DNA of 64,000 bases from Corynebacterium sp. HMSC05H05 (GTDB lineage Bacteria; Actinomycetota; Actinomycetes; Mycobacteriales; Mycobacteriaceae): NCBI RefSeq assembly GCF_001807265.1, contig NZ_KV788403.1, positions 34,777 to 98,776 of the forward strand, written 5' to 3'. The position numbers and the translations under genes are program-made. The notes below the pieces were generated by a model. The model ran no database searches. It saw only the letters and a program-made list of their open reading frames with translations, and was not told where the DNA came from. The number at the start of each line of letters is the position of its first letter. Positions within the stretch are counted from its first letter, which is position 1. This document shows, piece by piece, positions 19,587 to 26,891 of this stretch.

Positions 19587-20974
19587 CAGGCGCCCCGATT
19601 CTTGTGCACGTTTTGGTGGATCGCGCCGGCGATGGCGATGACGCCGACGACGACGGTGACGGCGAGCATCTGGAAGCGCCCGTCCGGGTTGGCGAGCATG
19701 AGCGCAATCACGCCGCCGGCAAGGCCGATCATCACCCAGGGCAGGACGGCGGGAGCCCACATGCGCACGTCGGTGATTTCGCCGGTGGCGACGAGCTTGG
19801 GGTGCAAGCGCACGAACGAGAGGGCGACGACGATCCACAGCACGATCAGGCAGCCGCCGACGGCGTTGAGTAAGAACGCCAGTAGCCCCGGAGGGTTCCA
19901 GTACTGCAGGGCCACGGCGGCGAACCCGAAGGCGACGGAGACGATCACGGCGCGCATGGGCACGCCGCGGGCGTCGGTGCGGGCGAAGGAGGCGGGGGCG
20001 TCGCCGCGCACGGCGAGGTTTTGCATGAAGCGGGAGGAGCCGTAGATCTGGGTGTTGCAGGCGGACAGCAGCGCCACCACGATGACGGCTTCCATGATGC
20101 CGACTGCGCCCGGGATGTTGGCCAGCTCCAGTACGGCGGTGAAGGGGGAGTCGGCGGCGGAGTCCGCTCCGCCGATTTGGTCGAAAGGCAACAGCAGCAC
20201 GATCAACAGCACGGAGCCGATGTAGAACACGGAGATGCGCCAGATGATGGAGCGGATTGCGGAGTGCACGCCCGCCTGCGGGTCCTCGGATTCGGCGGCG
20301 GCGACGGTGACCAGCTCAATGCCGCCGAATGCGAATGCCACGGCCAACAGTGCGGTGGCCACGCCGGACCAGCCGTTGGGCATGAAGCCGACCTCGCTGA
20401 CGTTGCTCAGTCCCACGAACCCGCTGGCGGGCAGCACGCCGAGCCACAGCGCGACGCCGATGATCAAAAACGCGACGATGACGGCGACCTTGATCAGGGC
20501 GAACCAGAACTCGAACTCGCCGAAGTTTTTCACGGCGGAGAAGTTGACCACGGTAAACGCCACGATGGCCGCCAGCGCCGGGATCCACGGCGAGATGCCG
20601 AACCAGGCGGCGACGATGGCGGAGGCGCCGGTGATTTCCACGGCCATGATCATGATCATCATGAACCAGTACAGCCAGCCGATGGTGAACCCGGCCCATG
20701 GGCCGAATGCCTGGGCGGCGTAGGTGGAGAAGGTGCCGGAGGACGGCCTGGCAGCGACCATTTCGGCGAGCATCTGCATGAAGCAGACGGTGATGAATCC
20801 GGCGATGACGTACGCGATCAGCACGGCCGGCCCGGCTGCTGCGATGCCCACGCCGGTGCCCAGGAAGAGGCCGGCGCCGATGGCGGAGCCGAGGCCCATC
20901 ATGGTCAGGTGGCGTGTCTTCAGCCCTCGGGCGAGCGCGGTGGAGTCCGCGACGGGGGAAACTGGTGTCGACAT
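19586..20974 (-). CDS. Amino-acid permease, APC superfamily (GabP-like), copy 1
   Basis: A 462-residue permease paralogous to the next gene, with about 12 helices and motifs [18 protein letters not shown] and [19 protein letters not shown]. First gene of the permease-permease-dapD-GNAT operon. The ATG at 20974 (MSTPV) is preferred over the GTG three codons upstream because AAGG sits about 8 bases before it. A perfect TATAAT -10 and a 16-bp palindrome lie upstream, so the operon looks regulated. The tandem pair probably arose by duplication. Confidence 0.85.
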   Translation of the reverse strand: MSTPVSPVADSTALARGLKTRHLTMMGLGSAIGAGLFLGTGVGIAAAGPAVLIAYVIAGFITVCFMQMLAEMVAARPSSGTFSTYAAQAFGPWAGFTIGWLYWFMMIMIMAVEITGASAIVAAWFGISPWIPALAAIVAFTVVNFSAVKNFGEFEFWFALIKVAVIVAFLIIGVALWLGVLPASGFVGLSNVSEVGFMPNGWSGVATALLAVAFAFGGIELVTVAAAESEDPQAGVHSAIRSIIWRISVFYIGSVLLIVLLLPFDQIGGADSAADSPFTAVLELANIPGAVGIMEAVIVVALLSACNTQIYGSSRFMQNLAVRGDAPASFARTDARGVPMRAVIVSVAFGFAAVALQYWNPPGLLAFLLNAVGGCLIVLWIVVALSFVRLHPKLVATGEITDVRMWAPAVLPWVMIGLAGGVIALMLANPDGRFQMLAVTVVVGVIAIAGAIHQNVHKNRGA

Positions 20975-20988
20975 GTCGAACACCTTAA

Positions 20989-21017
20989 ACGCAAGCTATT
21001 GCGTCAATGGCATTATA
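20989..21017 (-). promoter_or_regulatory. Promoter with operator-like palindrome for the permease-dapD operon
   Basis: Minus strand -10 TATAAT (21012-21017), a perfect consensus, with a weak -35. The predicted transcription start (near 21005) abuts a perfect inverted repeat ACGCAA-N4-TTGCGT (20989-21004). A repressor bound there would cover +1 to +16. Repeat and -10 are seen; the regulator is unknown. Confidence 0.55.
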
Positions 21018-21044
21018 TTCCGCTATTTTGTGCGCATCGACGCC

Positions 21045-21965
21045 TCACGCCCGCCGCCGCACTACCGGTGAGGTGGAAAACGGCTCGTGTTCGATGCGCA
21101 GATCGTCGCGCCCGGCAATCGTCTGCGCGGGCACCTGTGCGCCGGCTTCGACGTCGAAGACCATGGTTTCCGGCTCGAGCATCACACCGACGCCGATTTC
21201 GCACCGGTCGCCTAAGTCCACCCCGATCACGCCGGCAGAGGGGTGCAGCCGGCAGTCCCGCCCGACCCGCATCGGCGCGCGTTCGTGTTCGCTGACGCGT
21301 GACGCCATCAGCGCCGACGACAGCGACAAGTCGGTCCCGCCGCCGACCACCACGGACGACGACAAACGTCCCTCGAGGCGCGCCGGGCCCAGCGTGCCCG
21401 CGTTGTAGGAGACGTAGCCTTCGCGCATCACGGATGTCCCCTCGGCGAGGTACGCCCCGAGCCGCACGCGCTCGGCCTCGGCGATGGTGACCCCGGAGGG
21501 CACGACGTAGTCGACCATGCGCGGCAGCCGGTCGATGCCGTAGACGTGGATCAGCCCGCGCGCCCGCAGGTTCGTGCGCACGGTTTCGAAGTTGTCCGCC
21601 AAACACGGGCCTTTGTTGGTCCACACCACCGGCTCCAACAAGTCCAGTGCGCCGTCCATGTTGATCGTCAGCGGCTCGACCATGCGGTGCGACAACAGGT
21701 GCAGGCGCAGAAACACGTCGTGCGCGTCGATGGGCGGCGCGTCCAGGTCCGCGATGACGGTGCGCACCGGCACGAGTTCCACCAGCCGGTCGTGGTCCGC
21801 GCCAATAAGTTTCAGAAACTTCGGGGTGAGTTCGTGGGCGCTGACGCGGTGGGTGCCGGAGGTGGCGTCGATAGGCAATAGCTCCGGCGACGGGAACCAA
21901 GTGTCCAGCACGGTGTCGTTCATGGCGATGTTGGCGATTCCGACGGCGCGCGCTCCTTGAGACAT
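21045..21965 (-). CDS. DapD paralogue (DapD2-type succinyltransferase-like)
   Basis: A 306-residue relative of DapD with the same N-terminal domain ([46 protein letters not shown]) and the start of the beta-helix. The region that in DapD reads [17 protein letters not shown] is replaced here by TDLSLSSALMASRVSEHE, and the C-terminal part is shorter, so activity or substrate may differ. The ATG at 21965 follows TAGACT by 7 bases (leaderless). It diverges from dapE across 29 bases. In C. glutamicum an equivalent second dapD-like gene precedes dapE. Confidence 0.75.
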   Translation of the reverse strand: MSQGARAVGIANIAMNDTVLDTWFPSPELLPIDATSGTHRVSAHELTPKFLKLIGADHDRLVELVPVRTVIADLDAPPIDAHDVFLRLHLLSHRMVEPLTINMDGALDLLEPVVWTNKGPCLADNFETVRTNLRARGLIHVYGIDRLPRMVDYVVPSGVTIAEAERVRLGAYLAEGTSVMREGYVSYNAGTLGPARLEGRLSSSVVVGGGTDLSLSSALMASRVSEHERAPMRVGRDCRLHPSAGVIGVDLGDRCEIGVGVMLEPETMVFDVEAGAQVPAQTIAGRDDLRIEHEPFSTSPVVRRRA

Positions 21966-21994
21966 GGCTGCGAGTCTAAACGTAGGATCGCCGT
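21966..21994. promoter_or_regulatory. Compact divergent promoters of the dapD paralogue and dapE
   Basis: Only 29 bases separate the two start codons. They contain TAGACT on the minus strand (21973-21978, 7 bases to the ATG at 21965) and TAGGAT on the plus strand (21983-21988, 6 bases to the GTG at 21995). Each -35 region therefore lies inside or next to the other gene, and both mRNAs should be leaderless. Confidence 0.55.
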
Positions 21995-23086
21995 GTGACT
22001 TCCTTAGATCTCTTCGCCGACCCAATCGAACTTTCTGTGGCGCTCGTGGACATCGAGTCGCCCTCGCACCATGAGGAGGCGATCGCGGACGCCGTCGAAA
22101 GCGCGCTGCGCGGCCTCGAGCACGCGGAGGTTGCGCGCTTCGGCAACACGGTGGTGGCGCGCACGAACTTCCGCCTGGGTTCAAGGGTGGTCCTGGCCGG
22201 GCACATCGACACCGTCCCGCTCGCGGACAACACGCCACACAAGCTTCTCGACGGCACCCTCCACGGCTGCGGGTCCGTCGACATGAAGTCCGGCATGGCC
22301 TGCTATCTGGCCGCATTCGCGCGCCTGGCGGAGCCGGGCAAAGCCGCCCACGACCTGACCGTGATCGCCTACGAGGGCGAGGAGGTCGCCCAGGAGTACA
22401 ACGGTCTGTTCCACTTGGAGCGCGATCACCCGGAGTGGCTTGAAGGTGACATCGCGCTGCTCGGCGAGCCGTCCGGCGGCATCATCGAGGCCGGCTGCCA
22501 GGGCTCCATCCGCGTGTTCGTGGACGCGGCAGGTACCCGTGCGCACTCCGCCCGCAGCTGGCTCGGCCACAATGCGGCGCACGATCTGGCCGGCGTGCTC
22601 ACGCGCATCGCCGCCTACGAACCGCGCGCCGTGGACATCGACGGCTGCGAGTACCGCGAGGGCCTCAACGTGGTGGGGCTGGAGGGGTTTGTGGCCACCA
22701 ACACCATCCCGGACCACGCGCGGTTGATCGTGAACTTCCGCTACGCGCCGGACCGCTCCGTCGAGGACGCCAAGGCGCACCTCGAGGAAGCGCTTTCGCT
22801 TGAGGACGGGCTCACGCTCACCTACGACGACATCTCCCCGGCCGCCCTTCCCGGCCTGGGCGACCCCGTGGCCGCCGGCCTGGTCAAGGCTGTGGGCGGG
22901 AATTTCCGCGCGAAGTTCGGATGGACGGACGTGGCGCGCTTTTCTAGCCTGGGAGTTCCCGCGGTCAACTTCGGCCCCGGAGACCCCGGTTTTGCCCACA
23001 AGAAGGACGAGCAGTGCCCGACGGACCAGATCACGCAGGTCTTCGAGCAGCTGCTGTCGTATCTGAGCGTCAACGAAAGCGAGTAG
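21995..23086 (+). CDS. dapE: Succinyl-diaminopimelate desuccinylase DapE
   Basis: A 363-residue zinc peptidase-family (M20) enzyme that removes succinate from N-succinyl-LL-diaminopimelate. Metal-ligand and catalytic motifs: GHIDTVPLAD, CGSVDMKSG, the Glu pair in AYEGEEV, and the late His in DPGFAHKKDE. The GTG start lies 6 bases after a TAGGAT hexamer. Together with dapC and dapD in this window it completes the succinylase branch. It leads a tight plus-strand cluster with LOG, folP2 and gpgS. Confidence 0.94.
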   Translation: MTSLDLFADPIELSVALVDIESPSHHEEAIADAVESALRGLEHAEVARFGNTVVARTNFRLGSRVVLAGHIDTVPLADNTPHKLLDGTLHGCGSVDMKSGMACYLAAFARLAEPGKAAHDLTVIAYEGEEVAQEYNGLFHLERDHPEWLEGDIALLGEPSGGIIEAGCQGSIRVFVDAAGTRAHSARSWLGHNAAHDLAGVLTRIAAYEPRAVDIDGCEYREGLNVVGLEGFVATNTIPDHARLIVNFRYAPDRSVEDAKAHLEEALSLEDGLTLTYDDISPAALPGLGDPVAAGLVKAVGGNFRAKFGWTDVARFSSLGVPAVNFGPGDPGFAHKKDEQCPTDQITQVFEQLLSYLSVNESE

Positions 23087-23089
23087 TTA

Positions 23090-23875
23090 ATGGCCCCGCT
23101 GAACATCCCCCGCCCGGAGCGCGACCGGAAGTTGCGCGGCCCGATCGCGTTGCGTGGCTCGGACCACCAGACGTCCACGTTCGACCAGCGCCTGCTTGAG
23201 GCGTTCGGGCACGCGGACAGTCAGTGGCGCCACGAGGACCCGTGGCGCGTGATGCGCATCCAGAGCGAGTTCGTCGCCGGCTTCGACGCGCTCAGCGAGA
23301 TGCCGAAGGCCGTCACGGTGTTTGGCTCGGCGCGCCTGGGGGAGGGCACGGACGAGTACCAGTTGTCCTACGACGTGGGCAAGGCGCTGGTGGCGGCCGG
23401 TTACGCGGTGATCACCGGCGGCGGCCCGGGGCTGATGGAGGGGCCGAACCGCGGCGCGCACAACGCCGACGGCCTGTCGGTGGGCCTGGGCATCGAGCTG
23501 CCGTTCGAGCAGGGCCTGAACGACTGGGTGGATCTGGGCTTAAACTTCCGGTACTTCTTCGCCCGCAAGACCATGTTTTTGAAGTACTCGCAGGCGTTTA
23601 TCGCCCTGCCGGGAGGCTTCGGCACGATGGACGAGGTCTTCGAGGTGCTGTGCATGGTGCAAACCGGCAAGGTCACCAACTTCCCGATCGTGCTGATGGG
23701 CACCGAGTTCTGGTCGGGGCTGGTGTCGTGGATCGAGGAGCAGCTGCTGGGCCGCGGTCTGATTTCGCCGGGCGACGAGAAGCTGTTTTTGGTCACCGAC
23801 TCCGTCGACGAGGCGGTGGCGCACATCGTGGACACGCACAAGGTGATGACGGATCAGCGCCTCAAGGATGACTAA
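23090..23875 (+). CDS. LOG-family nucleoside 5'-monophosphate phosphoribohydrolase
   Basis: A 261-residue protein of the LOG (lonely guy) family, which splits N6-modified AMP, or nucleotides generally, into base and ribose 5-phosphate. The diagnostic motifs are GGGPGLMEGPNRGA (about residues 105-118) and PGGFGTMDE (about 168-176). The M. tuberculosis orthologue by position (Rv1205) makes cytokinins. Start ATG is 3 bases after the dapE stop; the end overlaps folP2 by 8 bases. Physiological substrate here is not known. Confidence 0.9.
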   Translation: MAPLNIPRPERDRKLRGPIALRGSDHQTSTFDQRLLEAFGHADSQWRHEDPWRVMRIQSEFVAGFDALSEMPKAVTVFGSARLGEGTDEYQLSYDVGKALVAAGYAVITGGGPGLMEGPNRGAHNADGLSVGLGIELPFEQGLNDWVDLGLNFRYFFARKTMFLKYSQAFIALPGGFGTMDEVFEVLCMVQTGKVTNFPIVLMGTEFWSGLVSWIEEQLLGRGLISPGDEKLFLVTDSVDEAVAHIVDTHKVMTDQRLKDD

Positions 23876-24719
23876 GCCGCTCGCCGAGGTGATGGCGATT
23901 GTCAACCGCACGCCCGACTCGTTCTACGACAAGGGCGCGACATTCGCCTCCGAAAAAGCACTTTTGCGTATCGACGGCGCCGTGTCCGCCGGCGCCAGCA
24001 TCATCGACATCGGCGGCGTCAAGGCCGGGCCTGGCGACGACGTGGACGTGGCCGAGGAGATCGACCGCGTCGTGCCGCTGATTGCTGCCGCGCGCGGGCG
24101 CCACCCGGACGTGACGTTGAGCGTGGACACCTGGCGCGCGCCGGTTGCCGAGGCCGCGATCGAAGCCGGCGCGGACCTGATCAACGACACCTGGGCCGGC
24201 TTCGACCCGGAGCTGGTGGAGGTTGCCGGCCACCACCGGGTGGGCTACGTCTGCTCCCACACCGGCGGGATTACGCCGCGCACCCGCCCGCACCGCGTGC
24301 ATTACGACGACGTGGTCGCCGACGTCATCGCCGAGACCACCGCGCTGGCCGAGCGGGCCGCGTCGCTGGGCGTGCCGGAGGAGCGCATCTTCATCGACCC
24401 CACCCACGACTTTGGCAAGAACACCTACCACGGACTCGAGCTTCTGCGCCGCGTGGACGAGCTGGTGGCCACGGGCTGGCCGGTGCTGATGGCGCTGTCG
24501 AACAAGGACTTCGTCGGCGAGACCCTCAACCGCGGGCTCAACGGCGCGGACATCACTGAGCGCGTCCCCGGCACACTCGCCGCCACTGCGTGGGCGGCCG
24601 CGCGCGGTGTCGCGGCCTTCCGCGTGCACGAGGTCGCAGCCACGCTGGATGTGATCCGCATGACCGCCGCGATCCAGGGCGGGATGGCTCCGCTCCACAC
24701 CGTGCGGGGGCTCGCGTGA
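23868..24719 (+). CDS. folP2: Dihydropteroate synthase-like protein FolP2
   Basis: A 283-residue TIM-barrel protein of the dihydropteroate synthase family. Loop 1 reads NRTPDSFYDKG (true enzymes have NVTPDSFSDGG) and loop 2 reads DIGGVKAGPGD (true enzymes have GGESTRPGA), so the Ser-Thr-Arg that contacts pterin phosphate and pABA is missing. This is the mycobacterial FolP2 type (Rv1207), which does not replace FolP1. A different or accessory reaction is likely. It sits between LOG and gpgS as in mycobacteria, with overlaps on both sides. Confidence 0.85.
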   Translation: MTKPLAEVMAIVNRTPDSFYDKGATFASEKALLRIDGAVSAGASIIDIGGVKAGPGDDVDVAEEIDRVVPLIAAARGRHPDVTLSVDTWRAPVAEAAIEAGADLINDTWAGFDPELVEVAGHHRVGYVCSHTGGITPRTRPHRVHYDDVVADVIAETTALAERAASLGVPEERIFIDPTHDFGKNTYHGLELLRRVDELVATGWPVLMALSNKDFVGETLNRGLNGADITERVPGTLAATAWAAARGVAAFRVHEVAATLDVIRMTAAIQGGMAPLHTVRGLA

Positions 24720-25432
24720 GGGTCAGCGTGGTCATCCCTGCGTTGAATGAGCAGGAGACGGTGGCGGGGGTCGTCGAGAAGTGTTTGGCATCGAATGCCA
24801 ACGAGGTGCTGGTGATCGACCCCGACTCCACCGACGACACCGCCAAGCGCGCAGCCGACGCAGGTGCGAAGGTGGTGCCGTGGCGCGAGGTGGACCCCCG
24901 CGAGCCGTGGGAGGGCAAGGGCGAGGCGCTGTGGCGCGGCGTCAAAGCGGCCACCGGCGATGTGGTGGTGTTCGTGGACGCGGACGTGACCTCGCTGGAG
25001 CCGTGGTGGGTCGACGCGCTCGCCGAACCGTTGCGCGACGACAGCGTCCACCTGGTCAAGGCCTCCTATGAGCGCGCCCGCGCCGGCGGCCGCGTCACCG
25101 AGCTGACCGCCAAGCCGCTGTTGCGCGCCCTGTTTCCGCAGCTTGCGCACATCCGCCAGCCGCTCGCCGGCGAGTACGCCATCCGGCGTGACACCGCGCT
25201 TCGCCTCCCGTTCGTCGCCGGCTACGGCGTCGAGGCAGGCCTGCTCATCGACGTCGCCTCGGCCCACACACCCACCTCCATCGCTGAAGCTGAGCTGAGC
25301 CCACGCGAGCACCGCAACCGCCCGCTGACCCAGCTGGGGCCGATGGCGGACGTGGTCTCGCGCACCATCCTGGGGCGCGCAGGGGTGGGCGGAATCCAGG
25401 TCCGCGAGCGCCCCGCCTGGGTGGACGGTTAA
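24716..25432 (+). CDS. gpgS: Glucosyl-3-phosphoglycerate synthase-like glycosyltransferase
   Basis: A 238-residue GT-A fold glycosyltransferase. VVIPALNEQETV opens the nucleotide-sugar domain and VVVFVDADVTS contains the metal-binding DxD. The GEYAIRRD and GYGVEAGLLID segments match GpgS, which transfers glucose from UDP-/NDP-glucose to 3-phosphoglycerate for glucosylglycerate-derived polysaccharides. The protein is shorter than the mycobacterial enzyme (about 324), lacking an N-terminal extension. The GTG start overlaps the folP2 stop (GTGA). Confidence 0.82.
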   Translation: MRVSVVIPALNEQETVAGVVEKCLASNANEVLVIDPDSTDDTAKRAADAGAKVVPWREVDPREPWEGKGEALWRGVKAATGDVVVFVDADVTSLEPWWVDALAEPLRDDSVHLVKASYERARAGGRVTELTAKPLLRALFPQLAHIRQPLAGEYAIRRDTALRLPFVAGYGVEAGLLIDVASAHTPTSIAEAELSPREHRNRPLTQLGPMADVVSRTILGRAGVGGIQVRERPAWVDG

Positions 25433-25442
25433 ACTAACCGTC

Positions 25443-25751
25443 ATGCTTTCCTGGATCGTGCTAATCCTCATCCTCGTGCTGCTGAGCATCATCGGTGTGC
25501 GCGTGTTCGCCTCCGTCTTCGGCCGCGGCGAGGCGCAGCCGCCGATGCCTCCGACCGCCGACGTCAAGGAGGCCAACCGCCGCGCCGTGGAGGAGGGCAA
25601 CTTCGGCGACATTCAGCTCGAGGTGGTGCACCGCGGCTACCGCATGGATCAGGTGGATGCGCTGCTGGAGCAGTTGGCCGGCGGCAACCTTGGGCCCGTC
25701 GAGAGGCAGGAAGCTCGGGTAGAATCGTCTACGTCAACTATCGCGAAGTAA
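25443..25751 (+). CDS. Membrane-anchored DivIVA-domain protein
   Basis: A 102-residue protein with one N-terminal transmembrane helix (LSWIVLILILVLLSIIGVRVF), a Pro-rich linker, and one DivIVA-type repeat (RGYRMDQVDALLEQL, about residues 69-83). Such small proteins may attach to polar-growth or division complexes. TAAACT lies 7 bases before the ATG, so it is probably a separate leaderless mRNA. Equivalent in position to Rv1209. Function not known. Confidence 0.7.
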   Translation: MLSWIVLILILVLLSIIGVRVFASVFGRGEAQPPMPPTADVKEANRRAVEEGNFGDIQLEVVHRGYRMDQVDALLEQLAGGNLGPVERQEARVESSTSTIAK

Positions 25752-25766
25752 AAGGAGCGTAGACGA

Positions 25767-25937
25767 ATGGCAGCAATGAAGCCGCGTACCGGCAGTGGCC
25801 CGATGGAAGCGGTGGAGGAGTCCCGCAAGATCGTGATGCGTATCCCGTCCGACGGCGGTGGCCGCCTCGTGGTGGAGCTGTCCAAGGAGGAGGCCGGCGA
25901 GCTCGGCCGACTGCTCACGGAGGCCGCAGAGGCCTAA
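25767..25937 (+). CDS. DUF3117 small conserved protein
   Basis: A 56-residue protein, MAAMKPRTGSGPMEAVEESR at the start, of the actinobacterial DUF3117 family (Rv1211 in M. tuberculosis). It is highly conserved in sequence, with a basic-acidic pattern and no Cys or transmembrane segment. AAAGGAG lies about 10 bases before the ATG, and the stop TAA is at 25935-25937. No function is established. It sits between the DivIVA-domain gene and the methyltransferase gene. Confidence 0.85.
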   Translation: MAAMKPRTGSGPMEAVEESRKIVMRIPSDGGGRLVVELSKEEAGELGRLLTEAAEA

Positions 25938-25963
25938 CGCGCCGAACGCGGTAGTATCGCCAC

Positions 25964-26827
25964 ATGCTCAACGACATTGTGGACGTGCTCGCCGACCCGG
26001 CAGACCTGACCCCGCTTCGGGGCGAAGACGACTTTTCCCGTCTCGTCTCCGAATCGGGGCATTCTTATGACGTGGCCAAGCAGGGCTACGTCACCCTCGC
26101 CGCCGGTAAGGGCATCGGGCACGAGGGTGATTCGCTGGAGATGGTCAACTCCCGCGAGACGTTTTTGTCCAACGGCCACTTCGCGCCGTTCGTGGAGGCC
26201 GTCTCCGACGCGCTAGCCGACGTTGTCGAGCGCGCCGCCGGCGACGCCGATAACCCGGTGATCATGGAGGCCGGCGCCGGCACCGGCTACTACCTGGCCC
26301 ACACCCTGGACCTGATCGAAGGCGCGCGCGGCGTCGGCCTGGACGTGTCCGTTCCGGCGGCGAAGCACCTGGCCAAGGCGCACCCGCGCGTGGGGGCTGT
26401 GGTGGCGGACGTGTGGGAGCAGCTGCCTGTCCGCACCGGTTCCGTCCACGCGCTGGCGGTGGTGTTCGCGCCGCGCAACCCGGCGGAGTTCGCGCGCGTG
26501 CTTGTGGACGGCGGCGAGGCCGTCATGCTCGTCGCCGACCAGGGGCACTTGGACGAGCTGCGCGAGCCGCTGGGCATTCTCGGCGTCGAGGAGGGCAAGG
26601 TCGAGCGCCTCATCGCCCAGTCCGAGGGCCACTTGACCCCGGCCGCGGATCCTGAGCTCATCGAGTTCCCCATGCTGCTCGAGCGCGACGCCATCGCCGC
26701 CCAGGTGGGCATGAGCCCGTCGGCGCGCCACCTGGACCGGGACACGCTTCAGGCCCGCCTGGCGGAGCTGCCGGAGCAGATGCGGGTCACCGCGCGTGCG
26801 CAGCTGATCCGCATGCGCAAGGCCTAA
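25964..26827 (+). CDS. RlmA-like rRNA guanine-N1-methyltransferase family protein lacking zinc cysteines
   Basis: A 287-residue SAM-dependent methyltransferase. The SAM motif VIMEAGAGTGYYL (about 105-117) and the following GLDVS fit the RlmA/TlrB family, which methylates G745/G748 in 23S rRNA helix 35. The N-terminal region keeps SGHSYDVAKQGYVTL, the post-zinc-finger signature, but none of the four zinc-binding Cys remains (no Cys at all in the protein). The family GHxFDxAxxGYxNL match is otherwise good. ATG 25964 lies 6 bases after TAGTAT (leaderless). Target RNA is uncertain. Confidence 0.75.
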   Translation: MLNDIVDVLADPADLTPLRGEDDFSRLVSESGHSYDVAKQGYVTLAAGKGIGHEGDSLEMVNSRETFLSNGHFAPFVEAVSDALADVVERAAGDADNPVIMEAGAGTGYYLAHTLDLIEGARGVGLDVSVPAAKHLAKAHPRVGAVVADVWEQLPVRTGSVHALAVVFAPRNPAEFARVLVDGGEAVMLVADQGHLDELREPLGILGVEEGKVERLIAQSEGHLTPAADPELIEFPMLLERDAIAAQVGMSPSARHLDRDTLQARLAELPEQMRVTARAQLIRMRKA

Positions 26828-26834
26828 GCTTCAC

Positions 26835-26882
26835 GACGCAAAACTGCCGCCCATCCACGTGGAAGGGCGGCAGTTTTGCGTC
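26835..26882. terminator. Long bidirectional terminator
   Basis: Perfect 18-base arms (GACGCAAAACTGCCGCCC and its complement) around a 12-base loop that itself contains the palindrome CCACGTGG. The arms carry AAAA and TTTT in the right places, so it can end both the methyltransferase mRNA (plus) and the GH32-like mRNA (minus), which converge here. A CGTCGATAGGC motif (26879-26889) overlaps its right end. Confidence 0.85.
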
Positions 26883-26891
26883 GATAGGCAG

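Noticed and set aside
17242..19707. Very long minus-strand frame running through dapD and the permease gene
   Set aside because: Only the dapD part has a real protein; the upstream part is an out-of-frame Arg-rich translation of the permease gene, and dapD has its own ATG and ribosome-binding site at 18216.
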